A DNA stretch of 64,000 nt. Source: JAIYDQ01 sp034408855. Lineage in GTDB: Bacteria > Planctomycetota > Planctomycetia > Pirellulales > Pirellulaceae. The DNA lies in the NCBI GenBank assembly GCA_034408855.1, contig JAWXCK010000296.1, positions 1 to 64,000 on the forward strand, written 5' to 3'. Made by a program: the position numbers and the translations under genes. Below, one piece after another: positions 25,702 to 35,557 of the stretch. Under the pieces are notes generated by a model. It saw only the letters and a program-made list of their open reading frames with translations, made no database searches and was not told the origin of the DNA. The first letter of the stretch is position 1; every line of letters starts with the position of its first letter.

Positions 25702-28700
25702 TTAGGTTCGTCCGAATTTCTTTTTGCCAAGTCGTGTAAAAAGAAAATCGGTCAAAGAATGATTGAGTGTGGAATTTTCGAGCGACGCGAGACTCTCGGC
25801 ATACCATCGCGACATCGCTGCATCACTGGACGCAACCGGCATCGAAGGGATCGATGGAAATCGGCTTTGTCGTGAGCCGTAGGCGCTAGCCTCGGGCGTT
25901 CGCAAGGAACTAAGGATACCAGAAAGGCTCACGGCAAGTGTCGTTGGCACAATTCTCAAACTAGCCATCTGCGGAGGAGGAGAGGCACCTTCTTCTGCCG
26001 AGCCAGCAATCGGGATGATAATGTTGTCGAGCCGGATGGTACTTGAAACTCGAGCCTGAACGAATGAAAGGTCGGTCGTGCCGACGCGTCGACTTTTATC
26101 GATATCGCGAGCGTCGGTTATCGGTACCAACTCGCTGGACACCCCCGTTTGAACGGTTGAAAGTTCAGGGGTGCCTACGCGATACGGAGCAAGACCATTC
26201 AATTCCCCAGCAGCGTTTCCGATATAAAAGACGAGCGGAGCCCCCAAGCCAGTATTCGCGTTCGATTTCAAAATGACTTGGAGCCAAGTATCTTGAATCG
26301 TACTATTGAGCCATTCGATACGCACTCGCGATGGGCTGCCGGGCGTAACATCGATGATCGAGGGAGTTGGAGCATTGGCCCAGGTGCTCGGATTGACGAT
26401 GCCGGAAACAAGTCCCGTCGGCCGACGGAAAATAAAATCGCTGGTGGACAAAGTGGTCGCTGCCAAATTATTAACGTCGAAGACGAGTCCATTGATACCG
26501 CGAGAATAGTTTGTCACGTTAGCGAAGGTCGTTGCCTGAGCAACATTGCTCGATTGCAGCAATTGCTTGCTGGAATTGTCAATCGCCGCTGCCACACCGC
26601 CTACCGTTTCGAAATTCGACTCGTTGTAAAAAATATACGATTGTTGAATCGTGGCCAGCGGATTGACGACGGCATACGTTTCGTCGATTATCGGTTCGGT
26701 GTTGGGCAAAGCATTTCCGGCGATGTCGGTAATTGTTGGTGAAGCTGCAAAGTTGATTCCAACGCTTGCATTGAGCGATGCAAGATTCCCGCCGGAAATC
26801 GTAAGGTTGTAGCTGCTTTGCGTCATTTGTGTCACACTGATCGAAGCGGTGGTACCGGTTACGATGAAGTCATTGGCATCGACACCGAGCACACCTTCGC
26901 TGAAGTTCGCAGAAAAAACCAGCATGTCGGCATTGGTTACCTGAGTCAGCGGCAATTTGCGTTTGAACGAAACCGTACTCGGAGCGATCGTGTCGGCATT
27001 GATCGCATCGCTAGCGTTCGGTAATAGCCACGCTCCGCGACCCAGGGTCCCGGCGACCAGGACATCGTCGATTCGGCTATAGTCGAGATCAAATATCGCC
27101 GCGTGCGGAAGGTTTGCTCCTAGTTGGACCCATACACCCGGAGAGGATGTCATCATGGCAAAGACTCCGTGGTTCGTCCCAACCACGATCGCGTCGGAAA
27201 TTGCCGAAGGGACATACTTGATCGACCAGAAAACGTTGCCGAGAACAGGCAAGTTTCCTGTTATATTCGACCATGTTGCGCCTATATCGCTGGTGGCGAA
27301 AACTTTATTGGAATCGACGATAAAAGCGGATGCCCAATCATCGGGATCGATAGTCAAGTCTCGAATGGTCGATGCGCCAGCAGGCTGAGCACTGGTGAGT
27401 GCGGTCGGGCCTGTTCCCGAAGTTCGGACTGAAACGCTATTGAAACTGCCTACCCACAAGACATTGGCATTGTCGATTCCATTCTGCTTGCCGCCATAAG
27501 CGATCGCATTTTGATCGACGAATATAGCACCTGCACCGGGAGAAACTTCGAATATCGATTCTCCTTGATCGAACGATTCGTAGGCCGAGTTATTTCCTTG
27601 GAGTATCAATCGAGTCGGATTGATGGCGTTCAGTTCGACCGGTGTACGAAATGCTGGAACGAACGCCGAGCCAGAGACTAACGCTAGAGCGGGAAAGGAA
27701 GCGGCAATAAGTCCGCCCGAAGCGTTCCAAACAGTGCGTGCAAAGTTTCCGAGGTTTTGGGAACTGCTGTATCGAATCGACTGACCGTTGGATGCAAGCG
27801 TAATATTATTGACTGCGACATCCCCACCATCGCCACCTTGCAGGAATTGAAACGTTTGGGAACCCGCCGAAGGTTGATAATGCGTGCCGTTGTCTTGGGT
27901 ACCGATGAAGAGTGTATCGGACAGGTTATCGTAAGCGACGTCGTGTATCTCGAAAACGCCGATGTTCCCCACCAAGCTAAACCAATCGCCAGTATTGTTA
28001 CGAGGGTTCGTGCGTTTGTAGATTCCGCCGTCGTCGGTTTCGATTAAATTGCCATTGGCATCGAAGACCATTTCGCGTGAATCGGCATGCGGTGCGCTGC
28101 CGCTTGCAGTCCCGCCAGGCAGATCAAAGCCGACAATATTGTGCGTGATATGATCCCATTGCGGCGATGGGGCTACCGTTGGATTCCTCGGGATCGTAGC
28201 ATTGCCGCGGAAAATCGCAGCGTTGAATGCCACGTCGCCAATCGCGTTTGGCTGTTCCTGTCGATCACCACCGATGTAGACAATATTGTGGTCCGTTGGA
28301 TCGACGACGATCGAAAAATGAATTCGCCCTTGCGCACCTGTTTCGTCGATATCTTTGGATATCGGATTGGGGGTAACCACCGGAGTCCAGACGCCGCCGG
28401 AAACGTAGGCTCCATTCCCAACGCTTCCGTTGAGACTGAATTGAGTCGCGTTGATAACAGTAACAGTAAAAATTCCGTTCGTCGCGGTATTTCCTACGAC
28501 ACCGTTGACGGCAACAAATTGACCGGATGCTAGCCCATGTGTAGTCGATGAAGTGATCATGATTGGCGTAGCGTTGGTGGCGTCCGTAATCGCTACACCA
28601 TTACCGATCGGAAGGACTGGCACGTCCATCCGCGTCCACGTCGGAGCGGCAGTTGAAGCGTTGTCGCTATAAAAGATTCCACGCGGCTGACCGCTTAATA

Positions 28701-30669
28701 GAACCGCGACGTACAAGCGTCCGGTCGTCGGATGGATCGCCATTTCGATATTGTTGTTCCTCGGATCGGTGATCAACGCGTTCATTTCGGCATTGAATAC
28801 CGGGCTCGAAACAGCCGTCCACGTCAAACCAAAATCGTTGGAACGATAGATCGCTTCATCTTCGACAGCCGCATACAGCCGATTGCCTATTGGATCGCTC
28901 AAGTCTTCCACGAGATCAAAAACATTATCGTTCACGACGATCCCACCGCTGTTGATCCCGACGAACGTTGCGCCGGCATTGGTACTCCGGAAGATCCCAC
29001 CGGTATTCGCCGACGAGCTGACGACGATCGTATTGCCGCGCGCCGCGATGCCCGAGATATTTTCACCGCCAACAGTCTGAAGCCCGACACTTCCTGGATT
29101 CACCCAAGTCGTGCCGCCATCGGTCGTTCGATAAACCGAACCGCGAGTCCCACCCAAACCACCGAAACTGCTGTACTGGGCTGTGCCGGCCACGAGCGTA
29201 TTTCTGGTTGCGTCGGTTCTGTCGAATGCTAATGCACCGATGGATAGCGAATCGAGTTGATCGGTCTGAGGTACCCAATTTGGATTGACCGATGTTGCGT
29301 TGGTGGTCTTCCATATTCCACCATTAACTCCACCTACAAAGAGCACATCTGGGTTTGTAGGGTGAGCGAGTACCGTATGGATAGCGCCATTGATCTGGTT
29401 GTTCGGCTGGACGTTCGTGATCTGACCGTTGACCGTTGGCGAAGGCCCTTGATCCAACCACTTTCCTAAGACCGTAAACTGAATCCGATAGTCTTCGACT
29501 TCACCATTGCTAGCAGCACCGCCAGGCGACAAGGGCGTAGTTCCGCTATGGAGTCGAATTCTTGCGTAGGAATTCCCAGGTTGTATCGATGGCGGAATGA
29601 TAAAGCTAATCGCGGTGTTTCCGGAGATTACTTGAGAAAAAACCCTTTCTCCTGAATCGTTCCAATCGCCATCACGATTGAAATCGACCCATGCGTCTAG
29701 ATAGGGGTTGGCCAAACTGGCTGTATTCGTGAGCGTAACATTGAAGGCGCCGATACTGCCGATCGAGAACGGGCCATCAAAGTTGACTCCATCTTCATCG
29801 TCGCTTACCGACGGAGAAAGGTCGTCACCTGTCGCCAATAAATTGGGAAGCCCATCAGACTCGATATCGGCTAACGCACCGAGATGAAAGCCTGCGACGA
29901 GCGTGTGATGCGCGCCACCGTCAGCTAGAAAAGTAGGATAGCTCGACGCAAATCCTGATTGGGCTGCAATGGGTGCGTCGCCAAAATCGTCGGTCGGTGG
30001 CGGAGGTGCGCTATTGAGAAGAATTGTATCGATCCGCCATCCGATCTCGTTGGCGAATTCATCCGACCCAAATCGCCAGCGAAGCACCACATTCTGGTTA
30101 TAGGCGGCATACGGCAAATCGATGACGGTCGTTACGTATCCATTGGAATTACCATTCCAAGCTTGTCGGTTCGCCAAGGGGTTGTTCGAATTGTTGAGCA
30201 GTCCGTTATAACGACCGGAAATAAAAACTCCGCCCGCAGTTTCGATATCCGCAAACGAGCCGCCATTCACGGAGATTTCTAAAACGCCGCCATCCCACGA
30301 AAATTCGGTATCGTAGTTATTTTGGAAACTGAGACGTCCGTTGGCTTGCGTCAGTACGAAACTGGGTGCCATCAAAATACTGTCGCTCTCCGAACCTGGA
30401 TTGGCGACGAAGGCGTGATTGGGAGCCGAATCGCTATTTCCGCCGCTTACGGTGATCCAGTTGTTCGTGTTGGTTGTCGACTGAGTCCAACCGACAGGAA
30501 GACTTGGCGCAACAACGCTATCGAACGATTCGAACGTTGCCATCATTCGTCGATCTTCCAATGGCTCGAACGATAATCGTCTTATGCGGTTTACAATTTG
30601 CCCTGTGCTTTGAGCGCTTACCATCGATTTCCGGGATCGCGCCCGACTGCTGGATTTGCGGACCGACAT
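25702..30669 (-). CDS. Giant surface protein with FEPLEDRRMM leader, GEVED domain, BNR-like repeats and degenerate dockerin
   Basis: 1655 residues. After a basic N-terminus comes FEPLEDRRMM (34-43), the planctomycete LEPLEDR-type leader motif found on exported surface proteins. Residues 45-220 resemble a MAM/cleaved-adhesin-type beta domain. A GEVED domain follows (about 225-400, ending GEVEDYRIQF). The centre (about 410-1200) carries sialidase/VPS10-like BNR repeats (GGINGGIWKTTN-like, VYRTTDGGTTW), predicting a beta-propeller. A Big-like or cadherin-like segment precedes the C-terminal domain (NYSRGINGLVFDV) and two degenerate dockerin repeats (VGTPELSTVQTG, VGTTDLSFVQAR). Likely a cell-surface adhesin or scaffold. 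It is probably transcribed with the sulfatase downstream. Confidence 0.85.
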   Translation of the reverse strand: MSVRKSSSRARSRKSMVSAQSTGQIVNRIRRLSFEPLEDRRMMATFESFDSVVAPSLPVGWTQSTTNTNNWITVSGGNSDSAPNHAFVANPGSESDSILMAPSFVLTQANGRLSFQNNYDTEFSWDGGVLEISVNGGSFADIETAGGVFISGRYNGLLNNSNNPLANRQAWNGNSNGYVTTVIDLPYAAYNQNVVLRWRFGSDEFANEIGWRIDTILLNSAPPPPTDDFGDAPIAAQSGFASSYPTFLADGGAHHTLVAGFHLGALADIESDGLPNLLATGDDLSPSVSDDEDGVNFDGPFSIGSIGAFNVTLTNTASLANPYLDAWVDFNRDGDWNDSGERVFSQVISGNTAISFIIPPSIQPGNSYARIRLHSGTTPLSPGGAASNGEVEDYRIQFTVLGKWLDQGPSPTVNGQITNVQPNNQINGAIHTVLAHPTNPDVLFVGGVNGGIWKTTNATSVNPNWVPQTDQLDSLSIGALAFDRTDATRNTLVAGTAQYSSFGGLGGTRGSVYRTTDGGTTWVNPGSVGLQTVGGENISGIAARGNTIVVSSSANTGGIFRSTNAGATFVGINSGGIVVNDNVFDLVEDLSDPIGNRLYAAVEDEAIYRSNDFGLTWTAVSSPVFNAEMNALITDPRNNNIEMAIHPTTGRLYVAVLLSGQPRGIFYSDNASTAAPTWTRMDVPVLPIGNGVAITDATNATPIMITSSTTHGLASGQFVAVNGVVGNTATNGIFTVTVINATQFSLNGSVGNGAYVSGGVWTPVVTPNPISKDIDETGAQGRIHFSIVVDPTDHNIVYIGGDRQEQPNAIGDVAFNAAIFRGNATIPRNPTVAPSPQWDHITHNIVGFDLPGGTASGSAPHADSREMVFDANGNLIETDDGGIYKRTNPRNNTGDWFSLVGNIGVFEIHDVAYDNLSDTLFIGTQDNGTHYQPSAGSQTFQFLQGGDGGDVAVNNITLASNGQSIRYSSSQNLGNFARTVWNASGGLIAASFPALALVSGSAFVPAFRTPVELNAINPTRLILQGNNSAYESFDQGESIFEVSPGAGAIFVDQNAIAYGGKQNGIDNANVLWVGSFNSVSVRTSGTGPTALTSAQPAGASTIRDLTIDPDDWASAFIVDSNKVFATSDIGATWSNITGNLPVLGNVFWSIKYVPSAISDAIVVGTNHGVFAMMTSSPGVWVQLGANLPHAAIFDLDYSRIDDVLVAGTLGRGAWLLPNASDAINADTIAPSTVSFKRKLPLTQVTNADMLVFSANFSEGVLGVDANDFIVTGTTASISVTQMTQSSYNLTISGGNLASLNASVGINFAASPTITDIAGNALPNTEPIIDETYAVVNPLATIQQSYIFYNESNFETVGGVAAAIDNSSKQLLQSSNVAQATTFANVTNYSRGINGLVFDVNNLAATTLSTSDFIFRRPTGLVSGIVNPSTWANAPTPSIIDVTPGSPSRVRIEWLNSTIQDTWLQVILKSNANTGLGAPLVFYIGNAAGELNGLAPYRVGTPELSTVQTGVSSELVPITDARDIDKSRRVGTTDLSFVQARVSSTIRLDNIIIPIAGSAEEGASPPPQMASLRIVPTTLAVSLSGILSSLRTPEASAYGSRQSRFPSIPSMPVASSDAAMSRWYAESLASLENSTLNHSLTDFLFTRLGKKKFGRT

Positions 30670-30827
30670 CGTACTTCACTTCTCTGAAACGAGGATTTCT
30701 AAAAAGCCGCGAAAACTTAGGCATTCAGGCTATCTTAATCACCTTGGGCCTGCAATGAAATTCGCGCCAATCGCTCGAAATTTGTGTCATTCGGAATGAA
30801 CTAGGCTAGACTAGTTTGGACAGCGAT

Positions 30828-30852
30828 TAGCACCGTGAGCAGAACGGTGCTA
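30828..30852. repeat. Perfect inverted repeat upstream of the amidohydrolase gene
   Basis: TAGCACCGT (30828-30836) and ACGGTGCTA (30844-30852) are exact complements around a 7-base loop, about 45 bp before the ATG. It may act in the leader RNA or be a fragment of the dispersed repeat seen at 7704-7773, which shares the TTAGCACCG core. Confidence 0.55.
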
Positions 30853-30897
30853 GCCGCCGGGCGACGTCGAGCTACTGATTTCCAATCGAGGTAATAA

Positions 30898-33800
30898 ATG
30901 AAGCGATTTCTGTTTTGCGTTCTAGGGGCTATCGCATTTTTATTCGGCTCCGTTGCTTGGAGCGCGGAAGTTACCGATACCAAGCCGGTCGAAGGGTTGC
31001 ACGAGCACGTCCCCTCCGTCTTTGTATTGACGCATGCCAAGATCACACTTGAACCTGGGAGAACATTGGACGACGCTTCGATGGTGATTCGCGATGGTGC
31101 CATCGTCGCGGTCGGACCGAATATCGAGCCCCCCAACGACGCCAAAGTATACGACCTGACGGGCAAGTCGATTTACCCAGGTCTCATTGATGCATTTGCC
31201 GAAACCAACGCTTCGCTTCCAGAGGGTGGTGCAAAGCACTGGAACTCGTTGATCACTCCGCAACTCGATCTCGCGAGTCAATATCGCATCGATTCCTCGG
31301 CACAAGAAAAACTTAGGCGTCAAGGCGTCGTAGCGCGACTAGTCGCTCCAAGCAACGGCATCTTGAAGGGGCAGAGTCTCTTGATCGGAACCGCAAGCGA
31401 ACCAAGCCGACTTGCAATTTTAAAATCGAATGTTGCGCAGCAATTGCGGCTGAGTGTGCCGAGAGGTCGCGGTCGCGATTCGTATCCAAACTCGCCGATG
31501 GGGGGCGTTGCGCTAGCAAGGCAAACGTTTCTCGATGCCCAGTGGTACCAACAGGCTTGGAAAACCTATCACGCCAATCGAGGACTACCGCGACCGGAAC
31601 GCAATGATGCATTGGCAGCATTGGGAGCATCTCTTGATTCTGAGCAGCGATTTATTATCGATAGCTCCAACGAAATCTTTTTGCTGCGTGCCGATGCTTT
31701 CGCCCGCGAGTTTTCGTTGAGGGCAATTATCCGTGGTTCCGGCCAAGAATACCAACGACTCGACGCTGTTCAAGCTTCAGGCCGTTCGCTGATCATTCCG
31801 GTGAATTTCCCGAAACCTCCCAAGGTTGATTCTCCGGAACTAGCAAGAGCCGTCGAAGTCCGAGAATTAATGCATTGGGATCTTGCGCCCGAGAACCCAG
31901 CTCGACTCGACGCTGCCGGCATTCAGTTCGCCTTCGCAGCACATGGACTCGATGATATTGGCGAATTCCTGGCACACGTTCGTATCGCCGTAAAACGTGG
32001 GCTTTCCAAGGATAGTGCGCTGCGATCGATGACCGTCAATCCTGCCGAAATGTTCGGCGCAGCCGATCGCTTGGGAAGTCTCGGCGTCGGTAGACCAGCA
32101 AGTCTTATAGTTACCGACGGCGATCTGTTTGAAAAGTCAACGCGAATTCTCGAAACTTGGGTCGATGGTCGCCGCTATGAAATCGCCAAGCCGCAACCGG
32201 CTGATTTGAGAGGTGAATGGAAGTTTGCCGTCAAGAGAAGCGACAAGTCGACCCTGGATCTGAAAGTGAAAGTGAACGGTAAACCCGACAAACTCAGCGG
32301 GATCGTCTTCACGGATTCAGAATCGGGGAAACCAATCGAGATCAAGTTCGATTCGCTTTTGCTCCGCGATCGAATGCTCACGGGTCGATTCACAGGAAAG
32401 GCCTTCGATCGACCAGGAATGATTCAATTTTCTGCGGTACTTGAACCTTCCTCTGACGATGAAATCGAATTAGAGGGTTCGATCGTTTGGCCAGACGGCG
32501 TTACCGATCGACTTGACGCGACTCGAGTAGCCAAACTTGACTCGATGGGAAAAGCAGAAGTAGCCGAAGGGACTGACAAACCAGAATCCGACGATGCGAA
32601 GCCGAAGGCAGCCGCTGAAAGCACTTTTGTAACCGCGGTCAATTATCCGCTGGGTGCCTATGGCCGTACGAGTCCTCCAGTCCAGCCAAAGCATGTGGTG
32701 ATTAAGAACGCGACGATTTGGACCAGCGGTAAACTTGGGGTTCTCAACGATGCTTCGATCTTGATCACTCATGGCAAGATCAGCTCGATTGGCGCATCGA
32801 TCGAAATTCCTTCCGACGCCTTGGTGATCGATGCAGAAGGCAAACATCTTTCGCCTGGCATTATCGATTGCCATTCGCACATGGCAACCGATGGCGGCGT
32901 TAACGAAGGAACGCAAGCGATCACGGCCGAAGTTCGAATATCCGATTTTATCGACTGCGATGACATCGATATCTATCGGCAGCTTGCCGGCGGCGTCACG
33001 ACGGTGAATGTGCTCCACGGTTCTGCGAATCCGATCGGCGGGCAAAACCAGGTGCTTCAATTGAAATGGGGAGAACTATTCGATGCCATGCGTTTCTCGA
33101 AGGCTCCAGCCGGCGTCAAATTCGCGTTAGGAGAGAACGCCAAACGCAGCAACACTTCCGATGGGCCTTCCGATCGCTATCCGCAGTCGAGAATGGGAGT
33201 CGACCAGATCATTCGAGATGCGTTCCATTCAGCCAAGGAATACCAGCAACAATGGGATCGATGGACAAGACTTCATGAAGGACTTCCGCCAAGACGCGAT
33301 TTAGAATTGGAAGCCTTGGCCCAGGTTTTACGTGGCGAGCGCTGGGTGCATTGCCACAGCTATCGACAAGATGAAATCTTAGCCCTGCTTCGAACCTGTG
33401 AAGAATTTGGGATTAAGATCGCAACTTTCCAACATATCCTCGAAGGCTACAAAGTTGCCGATGCGATGGCTCGTCATGGAGCCATGGGCTCGGCCTTCTC
33501 GGATTGGTGGGCTTACAAAATGGAAGCCTATGACGCGATTCCTTACAACGGCGTCATCATGCATCGTTCTGGCGTCGTCGTATCATTCAACTCGGACGAT
33601 CAAGAATTGGCGCGACATCTCAACCATGAAGCGGCCAAGGCCGTCCGGTATGGCAAGCTTGAAGCAGAGGAAGCCTTAAAATTTGTGACGCTCAATCCAG
33701 CCCGACAGCTTCGCATCGACGAGTATGTTGGTTCGCTAGAAGTTGGTAAACAAGCAGACATCGTTCTTTGGAGCGGACCGCCGCTGTCGCTGCTCTCGCG

Positions 33801-34011
33801 ATGTGAGCAGACCTGGATCGACGGCCGAAAGTATTTCGATATCCAAGAAGATCTTGAGACTCGCGAATCAGCACATCGCACGCGAACCCAACTTGTACAG
33901 AAAGTTTTGACGTCGGGGCAAACACCGAAAAAAGCATCTGAAAGCGAGAAACCTGAGGAAGAGCTTTGGCCTCGCGTCGATATCTATTGCCGATCAAGGA
34001 GTGGAGAATGA
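30898..34011 (+). CDS. Exported double amidohydrolase (degenerate first domain, intact second domain)
   Basis: 1037 residues with a signal peptide (1-22) and GAGG before the ATG. Two imidazolonepropionase-like amidohydrolase domains are fused. In the first (about 38-430) the HxH metal motif after IYPGLID is replaced by AFAET, so it should not bind metal normally. The second (about 600-1010) keeps HSH (659-661), HCHS, the QHILEGYK histidine and the NSDD aspartate, so it looks catalytic. A beta-rich linker (about 435-560) separates them. Substrate unknown; hydrolysis of a C-N bond in the periplasm is the family expectation. The stop overlaps the next ATG (ATGA), implying coupling to the paralogue downstream. 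Confidence 0.85.
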   Translation: MKRFLFCVLGAIAFLFGSVAWSAEVTDTKPVEGLHEHVPSVFVLTHAKITLEPGRTLDDASMVIRDGAIVAVGPNIEPPNDAKVYDLTGKSIYPGLIDAFAETNASLPEGGAKHWNSLITPQLDLASQYRIDSSAQEKLRRQGVVARLVAPSNGILKGQSLLIGTASEPSRLAILKSNVAQQLRLSVPRGRGRDSYPNSPMGGVALARQTFLDAQWYQQAWKTYHANRGLPRPERNDALAALGASLDSEQRFIIDSSNEIFLLRADAFAREFSLRAIIRGSGQEYQRLDAVQASGRSLIIPVNFPKPPKVDSPELARAVEVRELMHWDLAPENPARLDAAGIQFAFAAHGLDDIGEFLAHVRIAVKRGLSKDSALRSMTVNPAEMFGAADRLGSLGVGRPASLIVTDGDLFEKSTRILETWVDGRRYEIAKPQPADLRGEWKFAVKRSDKSTLDLKVKVNGKPDKLSGIVFTDSESGKPIEIKFDSLLLRDRMLTGRFTGKAFDRPGMIQFSAVLEPSSDDEIELEGSIVWPDGVTDRLDATRVAKLDSMGKAEVAEGTDKPESDDAKPKAAAESTFVTAVNYPLGAYGRTSPPVQPKHVVIKNATIWTSGKLGVLNDASILITHGKISSIGASIEIPSDALVIDAEGKHLSPGIIDCHSHMATDGGVNEGTQAITAEVRISDFIDCDDIDIYRQLAGGVTTVNVLHGSANPIGGQNQVLQLKWGELFDAMRFSKAPAGVKFALGENAKRSNTSDGPSDRYPQSRMGVDQIIRDAFHSAKEYQQQWDRWTRLHEGLPPRRDLELEALAQVLRGERWVHCHSYRQDEILALLRTCEEFGIKIATFQHILEGYKVADAMARHGAMGSAFSDWWAYKMEAYDAIPYNGVIMHRSGVVVSFNSDDQELARHLNHEAAKAVRYGKLEAEEALKFVTLNPARQLRIDEYVGSLEVGKQADIVLWSGPPLSLLSRCEQTWIDGRKYFDIQEDLETRESAHRTRTQLVQKVLTSGQTPKKASESEKPEEELWPRVDIYCRSRSGE

Positions 34012-35444
34012 ATATGTCGTTTTGGAAACCTTGGTCGTTGTTCGCTCCGCGAACAAAACTTGAATCTCATAAAATGCACGTTCGTTCAAGAGCTACACGC
34101 CACTTTCGCGGAGCGAAAGGCGACCAAAGTGCTGCGTACAGCGCACTGGCCGTCTTGCTGATCGCAATGATCCCGATGGTTGCGTTTGCCAACGATGAAA
34201 TCCCGGGGGCTCCTCAGAGCAAACCGATCGTACTAGTCGGTGGAACCGTGCATACCGTAAGCGGCGATACGATAGCCGATGGGATGGTTCTCTTTGAAAA
34301 AGGGCGTATTACGGGAGTCGGCAAAGGACTTGCGCTCCCGGCGAATGTCCAAAAAATAGAGGTTCAGGGCAAGCATGTTTACCCGTCTTTTCTCGACGCC
34401 CATACGCAACTGGGCTTGGTCGAAATTAGTTCCATCCGAGCGACGATCGATTCTCGTGAAGTTGGCTCGTTCAATCCGAACGTGGAAAGCGCGGTCGCTC
34501 TCAATCCCGACAGCGAACTTCTTCCTGTCGCGAGGGCCAATGGAATTCTCCTCGCACTCGCAACACCGACGGGTGGCATGATCTCCGGACGTTCGTCCTT
34601 AATCCAACTCGATGGATGGACGTTCGAGGAACTGGTTGTTCGCAAAGACATCGGGATGCATATGCGCTGGCCATCCGAGCGTTCATTGTCCAGTGACGAT
34701 AGCGGTGAAAAATCAAGTTCGACTCCCGAAACGTCCAAACAATCGCTTCACCGATTCTTCGAACAAGCTCGTGCCTATCAACAAGCTCGTGCGGCAGAAC
34801 CCGAGAAGCACGCCATCGATTTGCGATTCGATGCGATGTTACCTGTTCTAGATAAGAAGCTTCCTGTTATTGTTGAAGCGGATGAACTTCGTCAGATACA
34901 AGCTGCTGTAGGATTCGCGTTAGAGCAGCAAATCCGGATTATCATCTATGGAGGTTACGATGCTGCCGATTGCGCGCCGTTGTTGATCGCTCATCAGATT
35001 CCAGTAATCATCGGCGGTACGTATCGTTTGCCGATGCGAGAATCCGACGCCTACGATGCATCCTACACGTTGCCTGATCGTTTGCGACGATTGGGAGTCG
35101 AATATTGCATTGCCAGCGTCGGAAAATTTGCCGGTACGGGTGTTCGGAATCTGCCGTATCACGTCGCGAATGCTGCGGCGTTCGGCTTGCCGGTGGAGGA
35201 TGCACTCAAGTCGATTACGTTGTATCCGGCTCAGATCTTGGGCGTTGCCGATCGAGTCGGCTCGTTGGATACGGGCAAAGATGCGACGCTGTTCGTATGC
35301 ACTGGCGATCCATTGGATGTCGATAGTTCGATCGAAATAGCTTTCGTTCAAGGTCGGCGAATCGAGCTGAACGATCGACACAAACGACTGTGGCAAAAAT
35401 ACGAACAGAAATATCAAGCAACGGGTGGGGCGAAGCGCCGTTAA
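34008..35444 (+). CDS. Exported amidohydrolase-like protein lacking the HxH motif
   Basis: 478 residues from the ATG at 34008, which overlaps the upstream stop and follows AAGGAG; an ATG two codons later is also possible. A long basic N-region leads to a hydrophobic segment (about 43-60, LAVLLIAMIPMVAFA), read as a signal peptide or anchor. The amidohydrolase start region reads VYPSFLDAHTQLGLVE, with only one of the HxH histidines. The C-terminal fold landmarks (SITLYPAQILGVADRVGSLDTGKDATLFV) are intact. It resembles the first, degenerate half of the protein encoded upstream. Possibly a non-catalytic partner of that protein. Confidence 0.8.
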   Translation: MNMSFWKPWSLFAPRTKLESHKMHVRSRATRHFRGAKGDQSAAYSALAVLLIAMIPMVAFANDEIPGAPQSKPIVLVGGTVHTVSGDTIADGMVLFEKGRITGVGKGLALPANVQKIEVQGKHVYPSFLDAHTQLGLVEISSIRATIDSREVGSFNPNVESAVALNPDSELLPVARANGILLALATPTGGMISGRSSLIQLDGWTFEELVVRKDIGMHMRWPSERSLSSDDSGEKSSSTPETSKQSLHRFFEQARAYQQARAAEPEKHAIDLRFDAMLPVLDKKLPVIVEADELRQIQAAVGFALEQQIRIIIYGGYDAADCAPLLIAHQIPVIIGGTYRLPMRESDAYDASYTLPDRLRRLGVEYCIASVGKFAGTGVRNLPYHVANAAAFGLPVEDALKSITLYPAQILGVADRVGSLDTGKDATLFVCTGDPLDVDSSIEIAFVQGRRIELNDRHKRLWQKYEQKYQATGGAKRR

Positions 35445-35485
35445 GCTTTTGTAGCCTAACTCGTCAACGGCTTGTTGATTTAATT

Positions 35486-35549
35486 GTTTAACAGTCAGCC
35501 GTTGGCGTACTTCGAAGGCCAAGAGTACGCCTTCGGCTGACTGTTAAAC
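35486..35549. terminator. Long bidirectional hairpin between convergent genes
   Basis: Arms of 26 bases (35486-35511 and 35524-35549) match at 24 positions around a 12-base loop. The outer part reads GTTTAACAGTCAGCCG and its complement. It lies between the convergent stops at 35444 and 35558, so it could end transcription both ways, but it lacks a clear U-run. It may instead be a dispersed repeat element. Confidence 0.6.
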
Positions 35550-35557
35550 GCAATCCT

